48,490 nt of DNA from Curvibacter delicatus NBRC 14919 (GTDB lineage: Bacteria; Pseudomonadota; Gammaproteobacteria; Burkholderiales; Burkholderiaceae_C). Made by a program: the position numbers and the translations under genes. The first letter of the stretch is position 1; each line of letters starts with the position of its first letter. Below the pieces are notes generated by a model. The model was given only the letters and a program-made list of their open reading frames with translations, made no database searches and was not told the DNA's origin. This document shows positions 11,142 through 20,296 of this stretch, piece after piece. The stretch covers positions 1-48,490 of the forward strand of contig NZ_BCWP01000028.1 in assembly GCF_001592265.1 (NCBI RefSeq), given 5' to 3'.

Positions 11142-11660
11142 TTATTTGGCTTCAGCGGCAGCAGCAGGTGCCTTGGGTTCTTCGAACTTGGCGCCAGCGG
11201 CATTGGCCATGTAAACGGCAGCGCGGGCAATCTCAACATCGGAGTGGTCGCCGCCGCCTTGCGGTGCCATGGCGCCCTTGCCCTTGAGGGCGGAGTTCAG
11301 CAGGGCATCCAGGCCGGTCTTGATGCGCGGGGCCCAAGCTGCAACGTCCTGGAATTTGGGCGCGCCGGCAGCGCCGGTGGCATGACAAGCCGCGCACTGG
11401 GCTTTGAAGACTTCCTCGCCGCTCTTCAGGGGGCGGTTGGCGTCACGGATCTCGACCGAGCCGATTTTCTGCAGGCGTTCGGCAACGGCTTTTTCTGTAT
11501 TCACGGCGCCGGCAGCAGGCTTGTTGGCCGAGGTGACATAACTCACCAGGCCGATGATGATGAACACCGGAACCACAAAGGCAAAGATGGATGCCCACAC
11601 CAATTGCTTGGGGGTCTTGATCGGGCCGGTGTGGGCTTCTTCGTGGCTGTTGTCGCTCAT
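11142..11660 (-). CDS. Membrane-anchored c-type cytochrome (cytochrome c5 family)
   Basis: Protein of 172 residues with a short cytoplasmic N-terminus, one transmembrane helix (about residues 22-43) and a periplasmic c-type domain. One haem-binding CAACH motif lies near residue 90 and the distal Met is probably in GAMAPQGG. The tail is Ala/Lys/Glu-rich. The organisation matches CycB-like cytochrome c5 proteins of beta-proteobacteria, which carry electrons between respiratory complexes. It is monocistronic, ending at the bidirectional terminator. Confidence 0.93.
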   Translation of the reverse strand: MSDNSHEEAHTGPIKTPKQLVWASIFAFVVPVFIIIGLVSYVTSANKPAAGAVNTEKAVAERLQKIGSVEIRDANRPLKSGEEVFKAQCAACHATGAAGAPKFQDVAAWAPRIKTGLDALLNSALKGKGAMAPQGGGDHSDVEIARAAVYMANAAGAKFEEPKAPAAAAEAK

Positions 11661-11757
11661 GGTGTCCTCAATAATTCTGGGGGCTTGATATGAATCAGCA
11701 AACGATTATAGCGGCCGCCCCGGCCGAAACCCCCTACAATGCGGGGTGCTCGGTTCA

Positions 11758-11833
11758 GCGGCTGTAGCTCAGTGGATAGAGTATTGGCCTCCGAAGCCAA
11801 GGGTCGTGGGTTCGATCCCCGCCAGCCGCACCA
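11758..11833 (+). tRNA. tRNA-Arg (anticodon CCG)
   Basis: A full cloverleaf of 76 bases: acceptor stem GCGGCTG/CAGCCGC, D-arm GCTC...GAGT, anticodon stem TTGGC/GCCAA with loop CTCCGAA (anticodon CCG at 11791-11793), T-loop TTCGATC, and encoded CCA at 11831-11833. It marks the left side of the peptide-export island, but I found no integrase and no second copy of its 3' end at the other side. Confidence 0.97.
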
Positions 11834-12171
11834 GATCAACATTCCCGGACGTCAGTGCTGTCACTTCGCGGGGACTCCGGGCCATCCATCCCGCTTTGAT
11901 CAACCTATGCCGCGGCGCCCATGCGCAGGCAGTTCACAGGTTTGATCGGCTGCGTCACCTATCCTGCGAACGCGCTTTTCACGGCCAAGACCCGCTTGGC
12001 AGCGGCTCCGGAAAAACGGCGCTTGTTCACGCGGCATGAAACGGCCAACGTGGCCGGTTCCAAAAAAATCACATTCCCGCGAACCATTTGCAATGAACCT
12101 GTTACTCAGTCTTGAAGAGGCTGTCGGGTCGGATTGTTTTGTCCGTGCCGTCCTCTTGTTCGATGGGTTTC
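11834..12171. other. Non-coding stretch between tRNA-Arg and the export operon
   Basis: About 340 bases with no convincing gene. Short open frames here have no ribosome binding sites or protein-like composition. A GGCCA-ACG-TGGCC inverted repeat at 12043-12055 is followed by an A-run rather than a T-run, so it is not a plus-strand terminator. The promoter of the TolC-led operon should lie here, but I see no clear consensus element. Confidence 0.5.
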
Positions 12172-13789
12172 ATGAAGACTGCGTTGTTTTCTGTGCCGGG
12201 GTGGGCGCAGGGTGTTGCGTGCGCTGTGCTGGCCGTGCTGCCGGGGCTTGCTGCTGCCCAGGCGCCGGCCGGGCCGGGCCGGTCGGTGGCACTGGATGAA
12301 GTCATCCGCCAGACGCTGGCAAGAAATCCGTCCATCCGTTTGCAGGAACGACAGGTTGAGCTGGCACGGGGTGTTTTGCAGCAGAGCTCGGGGGCGTTTG
12401 ACCCCGCCGTGCAGTTGTCTGCCAACCGCAAGCGTGACAACCAGCCTTTGAACGAGGCCAACCGGGCGACCTACACCGCCAACTATGGCCGGCTGGCCGG
12501 CGGTGCGGTCAGTGAGCTCCAGGCCGATTCCCGGTCGGCCGCCATTTCCCTCGACAAGAACCTTGCGCAATGGCGTGATCCTGTCCACGTCGGTTTCCTC
12601 CACCCGCAGTGAGGGGTCGACCAATACCTTCAACCGGTGGGAGCCGCAAAACCTCGGGCTGATCAGTTTCAGCCTGACCATTCCGTTGTTGCGCAATGCC
12701 GGTTTGGCTGCGGCCACCGGCGAGCGCGCCAACCAGATGGAGTGGCAGGCCAGCCAGCAGGACCTGCGGCAAGTGGTGGCCAAGAATGTATTGAGCGCGG
12801 CCAACGCCTACTGGAGCCTGCTGGCAGCCGGGAAAAACCTGGCCATCGCGCGTGAGGGCGAAGCCAGCATGCACAAGCTGCTGGAAGACACCCGCAAGCT
12901 GATCGCTGCCGATGAGTTGCCAGCGGCCGAGGTCAACCTGATTCAGGCGTCCTTGGCCGACCGGCGTTCGGCCAGGCTGGCGGCAGAGACGGGCCTGTTG
13001 CAGGCCCGTCAGGCCTTGGGCAACCTGATGGGCCTGACCTATTCGGAGATCGTCGAGCTGGAGGCAGCAGGTGATTTCCCGCCGCTGCCGCAAGACATCC
13101 CCTCGCAGGTCAGCGTCAGTGCCCGTGTTCAGGATCAGGTACTGGCGCAGCGCCCCGACCTGATGGCAGCCCGTCTGCGTCAGGAGATGGCGCAGGCCTT
13201 GATGGATGTTGCACGCAGCAATCTGCGCCCGCAGCTCAACCTCACCCTGGGTGGCGGGGTGGCGGGCATTTCGGAAGGGTCGGCGACAAGCAATTACTAC
13301 CGGGCGCTCAGCGAGAACACGGCAACGCCCAATGCGTCCGTGGCGCTGACCTACCAATGGGCGTTCGGCAACAACGCAGCGGAAGGCGCGCTGGCACAGC
13401 GCGCCGCTGCTTACGAGCAGTCCGTCATCAACTACAACAGCCTGGTCCGAACGGTTAGCCTGGCCGTGGAGGCCACTTTCTCCGGCCTGATTCGCAATGC
13501 CTGGCAGCTCAAGGCTTCCACCGAATCGGTTGCGATCTATCGCCTGAGCCTCGAAAACGAAAAAACCAAGAACCGGCTGGGGACATCCACCATCCTCAAT
13601 GTGCTCACCGTGAACGACAGCCTGCGCAATGCCCGCCTGGCCCAGGTCAGCAACCATCTCAACTACCTCACGTCCCTGGCCACGCTGGGTTACGAGATGG
13701 GGGTGCTCATCGGGGAGGCGGCAGGGGAGAACACGGTCGATCTGGCCCGGCTTTTCGACCTGTCGTGGGCTGCTGGCGTGGCCCGATAA
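12172..13789 (+). pseudogene. TolC-family outer membrane channel, frameshifted
   Basis: Outer membrane efflux channel that would complete the export machine. Signal peptide MKTALFSV...GLAAAQA is followed by two TolC repeats (ALDEVIRQTLARNPSI; QVLAQRPDLMAARLRQEMAQ). The reading frame breaks near 12563: the upstream frame runs on to a stop at 12612, and the downstream frame is open to 13789. Removing one T of the CCTT at 12561-12564 restores ...KNLRNGVILSTSV..., giving a continuous 538-residue protein. Thus one extra base is present, either a sequence error or a real inactivation. Everything else about the gene is intact, and it lies 15 bases before the HlyD gene. The start is uncertain (ATG 12163 or 12172, TTG 12112). 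Confidence 0.85.
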
Positions 13790-13804
13790 GAAGGAATTTA
13801 CAAC

Positions 13805-15070
13805 ATGCAGGAACGGCAAGGTATTTTTCGCAAGTCATCGTTGGACCGACTGGCATCACCCGAGCAGTTGGATTCCCTGATCCGGGTGACGTCACCGCGT
13901 GCCTGGTTGGCTCTGGCGGCCATCGGTGGCCTGTTGTTGACCGCCTTGTTATGGGGCATCTTCGGCAGCATCCCGAGCAAGGTGCGCGGCTCCTGCATCC
14001 TGATTCGTCCCGGCGGCGTGGATGAGATCGTTGCGCCGGGCAATGGTTGGGTCAGCGACATCTCTGTCGAGGCTGGCGACATGGTGCGGCACGGGCAGAT
14101 GATTGCCCGGGTGGAGCGCAGCACCAGCATGGACCAGATCAAGAGCGCCGAAGCCAAACTGCATGAACTCAGGGCGCGGCAGGAGCAGGTCAAGTTGATC
14201 AACAGCCGCAGCACGGCCGAACAGGGTGCCTACCTGGCCGATTCGGAGCGCGGGTTGCGGGCCAAGATCGCCACGGCTGAAGAGCAGGTCCGGACGCTGG
14301 AGGGCAAGATCAGGAATCAGGAGCTCCTGCTGGAACAGGGGCTGATCACGCGCCAGACGCTCTTGAACAGCCGCCTGGAGTGGTCAACGGCGCGCCAATC
14401 GATTGACGCGTTTCAAAATGAAATCCGCCAGATCGGCGTACGTCGTCTGGAGTCCCGCAAGCAAACAGACACCGAGCAGAGCACCCTGGCGATTCAGCTC
14501 AACGAAGCTGAGCGCAATCTGGCCAGCCTGATGCGCAGCAGTGATCAGTCCTCCCTGGTCTTCAGCCCGTTCAGTGGTCGTGTGCTGGAGATCAAGCTGG
14601 CGGAAGGCAGCCCCGTCAATGCCGGCACCTCCATTCTCACCCTTGAGCAAACCGGGGCCAGCGTCAGCGACCTGGAGGCCGTGGTCTACATCGCGCCGCT
14701 CGATGGCAAGAAGGTCAAGACCAACATGGATGTGCAGATCGCGCCCTCGACGGTCCGGCAGGAAGAGTTCGGGTTGATGGTCGGCAAGGTGAAGTCGGTG
14801 GCCGATTTCCCATCCTCGACCGAGGGCATGCAACGCGTCCTCAGGAACCCGCAGCTCGTGCAGCAACTGGCGGCGGGGGCGGCGCCGATCGCCGTCCAAG
14901 CGGATCTGACGCCGAGTGCCACAACTGTCAGCGGCTACAAATGGACTTCGCCGAAAGGCCCGGACACCCGCATCGAAAGCGGCACGCTTTGCTCGGCCAC
15001 CATCACGGTCAGCAACCGCCGCCCCATCAGTCTGGTCATTCCCATCCTGCGCGACAACCTGGGCATCTGA
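13805..15070 (+). CDS. HlyD-family membrane fusion protein, NHLM-type bacteriocin export
   Basis: Periplasmic adaptor of 421 residues. It has a short cytoplasmic N-terminus, one transmembrane helix (about residues 37-58, WLALAAIGGLLLTALLWGIF), a biotinyl-lipoyl-like half (GNGWVSDISVEAGDMVRHGQ), a long coiled-coil hairpin (about 105-240), then the second lipoyl half (FSPFSGRVLEIKLAEGSPV). This is the form annotated as NHLM bacteriocin system secretion protein (TIGR03794 by memory). It bridges the ABC exporters and the TolC channel. It lies three bases before the peptidase ABC gene. Confidence 0.9.
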   Translation: MQERQGIFRKSSLDRLASPEQLDSLIRVTSPRAWLALAAIGGLLLTALLWGIFGSIPSKVRGSCILIRPGGVDEIVAPGNGWVSDISVEAGDMVRHGQMIARVERSTSMDQIKSAEAKLHELRARQEQVKLINSRSTAEQGAYLADSERGLRAKIATAEEQVRTLEGKIRNQELLLEQGLITRQTLLNSRLEWSTARQSIDAFQNEIRQIGVRRLESRKQTDTEQSTLAIQLNEAERNLASLMRSSDQSSLVFSPFSGRVLEIKLAEGSPVNAGTSILTLEQTGASVSDLEAVVYIAPLDGKKVKTNMDVQIAPSTVRQEEFGLMVGKVKSVADFPSSTEGMQRVLRNPQLVQQLAAGAAPIAVQADLTPSATTVSGYKWTSPKGPDTRIESGTLCSATITVSNRRPISLVIPILRDNLGI

Positions 15071-15073
15071 TCC

Positions 15074-17275
15074 ATGACGAGCGACCTGCGCACCCCACCA
15101 TCAGCCTGTTGGCGTGAACGCACGCCAACGGTGCTGCAAATGGAAGCCGTCGAATGTGGGGCGGCGGCGCTGGCCATCGTCATGGGCTATCACCGCAAGT
15201 TTGTCCCGTTGGAGGAATTGCGCCAGGTGTGTGGCGTTTCCCGGGATGGCAGCAAGGCCAGCAATGTGGTCAAGGCGGCACGCACCTATGGCTTTGAAGC
15301 CAGGGGCTATCGTTACGAGCCGTCCGAAGTGCTGGCGTTGCGCCAGCCCGTGATTGTTTTCTGGAACTTCAACCACTTCCTGGTGGTGGAGGGGGTGAGC
15401 AAGGCTGGCGTTCATCTCAACGATCCCGCTACAGGTCCGCGCACCGTCTCGCCCGAGGAATTTGACCAGGGGTTTACCGGCGTCGCTCTGCAGATCACGC
15501 CGGGCCCGGACTTCAAGCCGGAAGGCCAGCCCGACAGCATTCTCTCCGGCCTGCGAAAGCGCCTGCCTTTGCGCGAGCCGGCCTTGCTGTACCTGGTCAT
15601 CGCCGGCTTGCTGCTGGTGCTGCCGGGCCTGGTGTTGCCGGTGTTTGCCAAGGTGTTCATCGACGAATACCTGATCGGTCGGATGGACAGCTGGATCAAG
15701 CCCTTGTTGGTGGGCATGGCGGTCACCATGGTCTTGCAAGGTGTCCTGACCTGGTTGCAGCGCTATTACCTGGCACGGTTTCACGCCAAGCTGGCGATGG
15801 CGACCTCCAGCCAGTTTCTCTGGCATGTGTTGCGCCTGCCGGTGGTCTTTTACGCCCAGCGTTCGGCGGGGGACATCAGTGGCCGGGTCGGCATCAACAA
15901 CCGAGTGGCCGAACTCATGACCGGCGAGTTGGCAACGACTTTGCTCAACCTCGTTGTGCTGATCTTCTATGCGGCCTTGATGCTGTCCTACGACGTGTTG
16001 CTGACGCTGGTCGGCGTGGGTGTCGCCGCCATCAACATCGTGGTGCTCCAGCGCATGGCGAGGCAGCGCAAGGATGTGAACCAGAAGCTCGCCAACGACC
16101 ACGGCAAGCTGTTGGGCACCTCCATGAACGGCCTGCAGATGATCGAGACCCTGAAGGCCTCGGGTACCGAGTCGGACTTCTTCGCGAAGTGGGCGGGCCA
16201 CCATGCCAAGGTGGTCAACGGCATGCAGGCCGCGGGGGGGCAAGGCGTGCTGCGGGTCGGCGTTCCGCTGCTGCTGAGCACGTTGAACAATGTGCTCATT
16301 CTCTCGTTGGGTGGTTTGCGCGTGATGGAGGGCGCGTTGACCATGGGGGCGCTGGTGGCGTTCCAGAGCCTGATGGCCAGTTTTCTGCAGCCAGTGAATC
16401 AGTTGGTGGCCCTGGGCGCCAGCATCCAGGAGATGGAAGGCGACATGAAGCGGCTTGATGATGTGCTCAAGTACGCGCCGGAGTCCGATGGCACGCAGAC
16501 CGGCGAGGCCGCATCCGGGGTTGCCGTGGACCGGCTCCAGGGCGCGGTGGAGCTGAGAAACATCAGTTTTGGCTACAGCAAACTGGAGCCGCCGCTGCTG
16601 GAGAACTTCAATCTGACCCTGCGCCCCGGTGCCCGCGTGGCTCTGGTGGGGGCATCGGGTTGCGGCAAGTCCACGGTATCGCGCTTGGTCATGGGGCTTT
16701 ACGAACCCTGGAGCGGAGAGATCCTCTTCGACGGCCGGCCACGGCACCAGTGGCCGCGCGCCACCCTGGTCAACTCCTTGTCGATGGTGAGCCAGGAGAT
16801 CGCGCTTTTTGAAGGCGGCGTGCGTGACAACCTGAGCCTCTGGGACGACACCCTGCCCGAGGCGGAGTTGATCCGCGCGGCCCAGGATGCCTGCATCCAT
16901 GATGTCCTGGTGACGCGCCCCGGCGGTTACGAAAGTCCCGTCCTGGAAGGTGGTGTCAATTTCAGCGGCGGGCAGCGCCAGCGTCTGGAAATTGCCCGGG
17001 CGCTGGCCATCAATCCCCGCATCCTGGTGCTGGACGAGGCGACCAGTGCCCTCGATCCGCTTACCGAACAGCAGATCGACGACAACCTGCGGCGGCGCGG
17101 CTGCACGTGCCTGATCGTCGCCCATCGTCTGAGCACGATCCGGGATTGCGACGAGATCATCGTGCTGGACCGCGGGCGGGTGGTGCAGCGCGGCACGCAC
17201 GAGGACATGCGTGCCGTGCCGGGTCCCTATGCCGAGCTGATGCAGGCAGGAGAGGAGGCAGGTCATGCCCTCTGA
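15074..17275 (+). CDS. NHLP-family export ABC transporter with C39 peptidase domain
   Basis: Peptidase/permease/ATPase of 733 residues. The N-terminal C39 domain has catalytic Cys28 (EAVECGAAAL), His101 (NFNHFLVVEG) and Asp117 (NDPATGPR), so it should cleave leader peptides after a double-glycine type site. Six transmembrane segments span about residues 175-440. The ATPase has Walker A GASGCGKST, signature FSGGQRQRLEIARAL and Walker B ILVLDEATSALD. All catalytic residues are present. This is the NHLM ABC1 type (TIGR03796 by memory), used for Nif11 and nitrile-hydratase-leader precursors. It overlaps the next gene by 11 bases. Confidence 0.93.
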   Translation: MTSDLRTPPSACWRERTPTVLQMEAVECGAAALAIVMGYHRKFVPLEELRQVCGVSRDGSKASNVVKAARTYGFEARGYRYEPSEVLALRQPVIVFWNFNHFLVVEGVSKAGVHLNDPATGPRTVSPEEFDQGFTGVALQITPGPDFKPEGQPDSILSGLRKRLPLREPALLYLVIAGLLLVLPGLVLPVFAKVFIDEYLIGRMDSWIKPLLVGMAVTMVLQGVLTWLQRYYLARFHAKLAMATSSQFLWHVLRLPVVFYAQRSAGDISGRVGINNRVAELMTGELATTLLNLVVLIFYAALMLSYDVLLTLVGVGVAAINIVVLQRMARQRKDVNQKLANDHGKLLGTSMNGLQMIETLKASGTESDFFAKWAGHHAKVVNGMQAAGGQGVLRVGVPLLLSTLNNVLILSLGGLRVMEGALTMGALVAFQSLMASFLQPVNQLVALGASIQEMEGDMKRLDDVLKYAPESDGTQTGEAASGVAVDRLQGAVELRNISFGYSKLEPPLLENFNLTLRPGARVALVGASGCGKSTVSRLVMGLYEPWSGEILFDGRPRHQWPRATLVNSLSMVSQEIALFEGGVRDNLSLWDDTLPEAELIRAAQDACIHDVLVTRPGGYESPVLEGGVNFSGGQRQRLEIARALAINPRILVLDEATSALDPLTEQQIDDNLRRRGCTCLIVAHRLSTIRDCDEIIVLDRGRVVQRGTHEDMRAVPGPYAELMQAGEEAGHAL

Positions 17276-20168
17276 AACAGGCGTGCCGGACATCCTGTTC
17301 GCGGTGCATGGCACAGCCGCGCGGGCGCGGGCCGGGCAGCCGCTGCAGCTGGAAGGCAGTGGCCATGTCTGGAAGGTCGAGGCCGGTGCCGTCGATCTGT
17401 TTTTGTCCCGGCTGGAAGACGGGCAGCCTGCTGGTGCCCTGTTCCCGCTGGGGCGTCGGGTGGCGGGCCAGTTGCTTTGGGGGCTGCCGGTGCGGCGCCG
17501 CTGTCAGGACTGGTGTCTCGTGGCCTTGGGCAATGGCGACAGTCGTTTGATCGCCGTGCCGGGCTCGGTGCTCGTGCTGCCGGAGGGTTCGGTACTCGAT
17601 GGCGCCTGGCTGGCGGCTGCCTTGGTGGACTGGTGCGACTTTCTGCGCGCGCCTTTGCCAGGAGGGCTGCCAGAAGGTCTCCCCTTGCCTGAGGCGGGTG
17701 GCAGTGCGCATGCCGACGCGGGGAGCACCTACTTGGGCCGAGCAGACACGGTCTGGGTGAAGCTGCTGGCAGGGGCGTGGGACTTTCTTGGCGCACCGGA
17801 GATGCCGCTGACGACAGGGCTGGTGCCGTTGTCACGCACCGGTTGGCTGGTCTGCAGGGAGGCCGGACAGTTGTGCACGGCAGAGGCCGAGGCGTTGACG
17901 CCAACGGCCTTGCTGGCAGGCGTGGATGCGTTGCAAGACGGTCTGTGGTCGGCCCTGGTTCGGCAGCAGCAAGTGCAGGCGCAAGAAGAGGTGTTGCGCC
18001 TGCAGCAGAAGGCGCATCGGGAAACGGACAAGCTGGGGCAGGCGCTGGGGCATCTGGCGGCGGTCCTGGCGCGTGGGGATCGCTGGGCTGTGGGCGAGGA
18101 TGGCGGCAAGGATGCGCTCTGGGCGGCCTGCTGCCGTCTGGGACGGGTGGCCGGTATCGAGTTCCGGCCGCCGCCACCTGGCCCGGCCGATGCCGCACGC
18201 GACGTGCTGGCTGAAATTGCCGAGGCCAGCCGCGTGCGCCGCCGCCGCGTGACCCTGGCGGGCTCTTGGTGGCAAGAGGACGGCCTGCCTTTGCTGTCTT
18301 TCCGCAAGCAGGATGGGCAGCCCGTGGTGCTGGCATTCTTCGCCGGCGCTTATCACCTGCTGCCTTCGTCCGGAGGGGCATCCGTTCGTGTGGATGCCGC
18401 CCTGGCGGCAGAGCTGGAGGATTTCGCCTGGGTCTTCTACCGGGGCCTGGGGGAGACCTGCCGCGGCCTGGTGGAGATGCTGCGCTTTGGCAGCCTGGGG
18501 TGCTGGCGGGATTACCTCATGGTGATCGCCATGGGAATTTCAATCGGCCTTATCGGCATGGTGACGCCCATGGCCACGGGCATGCTGTTCGATTCCGTGA
18601 TTCCCGGAGCTGATAAAAATCAGCTGCTGCAACTGACATTGGCCTTGCTGGCCGCAGCCTTCGCCACGAGCCTGTTCGATGCAGCGCGCGGCTTTGCCGT
18701 GTTGCGTGTCGAGGGGCGCCTGGACCTTGCCGTCCAGTCGGCCATCTGGGACCGGCTGATGCGCTTGCCCTCCACCTTCTTCCGCGATTATTCGGCAGGC
18801 GACCTGGCCATGCGCGCCAACGGCGTCCACAGCATCCTGCAACTGATTTCCGGCACGACACTGCAGACCCTGATGGGCGCCGTGTTCTCCTCTTTCAATC
18901 TGGCGCTGCTGTTCTATTACAACGTCAAGCTGGGGCTGCTGGCTTTGGGGCTGGTGGGCGTGGCCGTGTTCGTTACCGTACTTGCCGGTTTTCTGCGCTT
19001 GCGCCATGAGCGTCATCTGGCCTCCATGGAAGGCCGGATATCCGGGCAGGTGCTGCAGTTGCTCAGTGGCATCGCGAAGTTGCGTGCTGCGGGGGCAGAA
19101 ACACGGGCCTTCTTCAACTGGGCCATGAACTACGGGCAGCAGCAGGAACACACGTTCCGTGCGCGCATGGTCGGCAATGTGCTGGATGTCTTCAACAGCA
19201 TCTTTCCCACGCTGGCCAATCTGCTCATTTTTGGCTTGGTTGCTTTTTATCTCACCGACGACAAGAGCTTCAGCACCGGCCATTTCATGGCGTTCAATGC
19301 CGCGTTCGGAGGTTTTCTGGGCGCCATGCTGGCAGCGACCGGGGCCGTGATGGCGATTCTCAACGTGGTACCGATCTATGAGCGGGCGCGTCCCATCCTG
19401 CAGACACCGATGGAAATCACCGAGGCCAAGGCCCATCCGGGCGTGTTGAGCGGCGATATTGAGATCAGCCATCTTTCCTTCAGCTATACCGCCGACGGCC
19501 CTGTCATTCTCAAGGACATCAACCTTCATGTCCGGGCCGGTGAGTTCGTTGCCATCGTGGGGGCATCGGGTTCGGGCAAGTCCACCTTGCTGCGCCTGCT
19601 GTTGGGGTTCGAGCAGCCGACGTTGGGGGCGCTCTATTACGACAGCCAGGACATGTCCGGGCTCGATCTGGGTGCTTTGCGTCGCCAGCTGGGCGTGGTC
19701 CTGCAGAACGGTCAGCTCATCTCGGGTGATATTTTCGGCAACATCGTGGGCTCCGCACCGCTCACGCTGGACGATGCCTGGGCCGCCGCCGAGCAGGCCG
19801 GTCTGGCCGCCGACATCCGCGAAATGCCCATGGGCATGCACACCATGGTGAGCGACGGTGGTTCGACCCTCTCCGGTGGCCAACGTCAGCGCCTGATGAT
19901 CGCGCGTGCCATCGTGCATCGGCCGCGCATTCTTTTCTTTGACGAGGCGACCAGTGCCCTGGACAACCAGACGCAGGCGGTGGTGAGCGACAGCATGGCG
20001 CAGTTGCGGGCCACCCGGGTCGTCATTGCGCATCGCCTGAGCACGATTGTCCATGCCGACCGGATTCTGGTCATGGACGGGGGGCAGATTGTCCAGAGCG
20101 GCACGTATGCGGAGCTGCTGGCAACGGACGGACTGTTTGCCGATCTGGCCCGGCGGCAAATCATTTGA
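17265..20168 (+). CDS. NHLP-family export ABC transporter permease/ATPase, second subunit
   Basis: Protein of 967 residues with a large N-terminal region (about 1-410) without a C39 peptidase, then six transmembrane segments (from IAMGISIGLIGMVTPMATGM, near 425) and an ATPase with GASGSGKST, LSGGQRQRLMIARAI and ILFFDEATSALD. This is the NHLM ABC2 type (TIGR03797 by memory), thought to pair with the peptidase-bearing exporter. The role of the long N-terminal part is unknown. The start at 17265 overlaps the stop of ABC1, indicating coupled translation. Confidence 0.92.
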   Translation: MPSETGVPDILFAVHGTAARARAGQPLQLEGSGHVWKVEAGAVDLFLSRLEDGQPAGALFPLGRRVAGQLLWGLPVRRRCQDWCLVALGNGDSRLIAVPGSVLVLPEGSVLDGAWLAAALVDWCDFLRAPLPGGLPEGLPLPEAGGSAHADAGSTYLGRADTVWVKLLAGAWDFLGAPEMPLTTGLVPLSRTGWLVCREAGQLCTAEAEALTPTALLAGVDALQDGLWSALVRQQQVQAQEEVLRLQQKAHRETDKLGQALGHLAAVLARGDRWAVGEDGGKDALWAACCRLGRVAGIEFRPPPPGPADAARDVLAEIAEASRVRRRRVTLAGSWWQEDGLPLLSFRKQDGQPVVLAFFAGAYHLLPSSGGASVRVDAALAAELEDFAWVFYRGLGETCRGLVEMLRFGSLGCWRDYLMVIAMGISIGLIGMVTPMATGMLFDSVIPGADKNQLLQLTLALLAAAFATSLFDAARGFAVLRVEGRLDLAVQSAIWDRLMRLPSTFFRDYSAGDLAMRANGVHSILQLISGTTLQTLMGAVFSSFNLALLFYYNVKLGLLALGLVGVAVFVTVLAGFLRLRHERHLASMEGRISGQVLQLLSGIAKLRAAGAETRAFFNWAMNYGQQQEHTFRARMVGNVLDVFNSIFPTLANLLIFGLVAFYLTDDKSFSTGHFMAFNAAFGGFLGAMLAATGAVMAILNVVPIYERARPILQTPMEITEAKAHPGVLSGDIEISHLSFSYTADGPVILKDINLHVRAGEFVAIVGASGSGKSTLLRLLLGFEQPTLGALYYDSQDMSGLDLGALRRQLGVVLQNGQLISGDIFGNIVGSAPLTLDDAWAAAEQAGLAADIREMPMGMHTMVSDGGSTLSGGQRQRLMIARAIVHRPRILFFDEATSALDNQTQAVVSDSMAQLRATRVVIAHRLSTIVHADRILVMDGGQIVQSGTYAELLATDGLFADLARRQII

Positions 20169-20173
20169 GACGG

Positions 20174-20296
20174 ATGCCAACTATGCACCACAAAACATTC
20201 TTGCCGATGGCGACAACCTGGGGAGGCCGGCTTGCCGGGCAGGCGGTGTGGCACCGCATGACATCGATGTTGATGCAGGGAGGGGCGGCACCATGA
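20174..20296 (+). CDS. Possible 40-residue ORF filling the only gap of the export operon
   Basis: An open frame of 40 residues begins five bases after the stop of the second ABC gene and ends ATGA-overlapped with the start of the next gene. The product has no Cys, four Trp/His-rich stretches and ends MLMQGGAAP. The geometry at both ends is that of a translationally coupled gene, but the ribosome binding site (GAGACGG) is weak and GC-rich DNA gives open frames by chance. I assign no function. It may simply be spacer. Confidence 0.25.
   Translation: MPTMHHKTFLPMATTWGGRLAGQAVWHRMTSMLMQGGAAP

Noticed and set aside
15101-17314. 737-codon minus-strand open frame opposite the peptidase ABC gene
   Set aside because: The plus strand encodes a full-length ABC exporter with all motifs; the antisense product is low-complexity His/Gln-rich.
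18608-18625. AGCTGAT-AAAA-ATCAGCT hairpin inside the second ABC gene
   Set aside because: Lies well inside a conserved transmembrane coding region, no T-run; probably codon coincidence.
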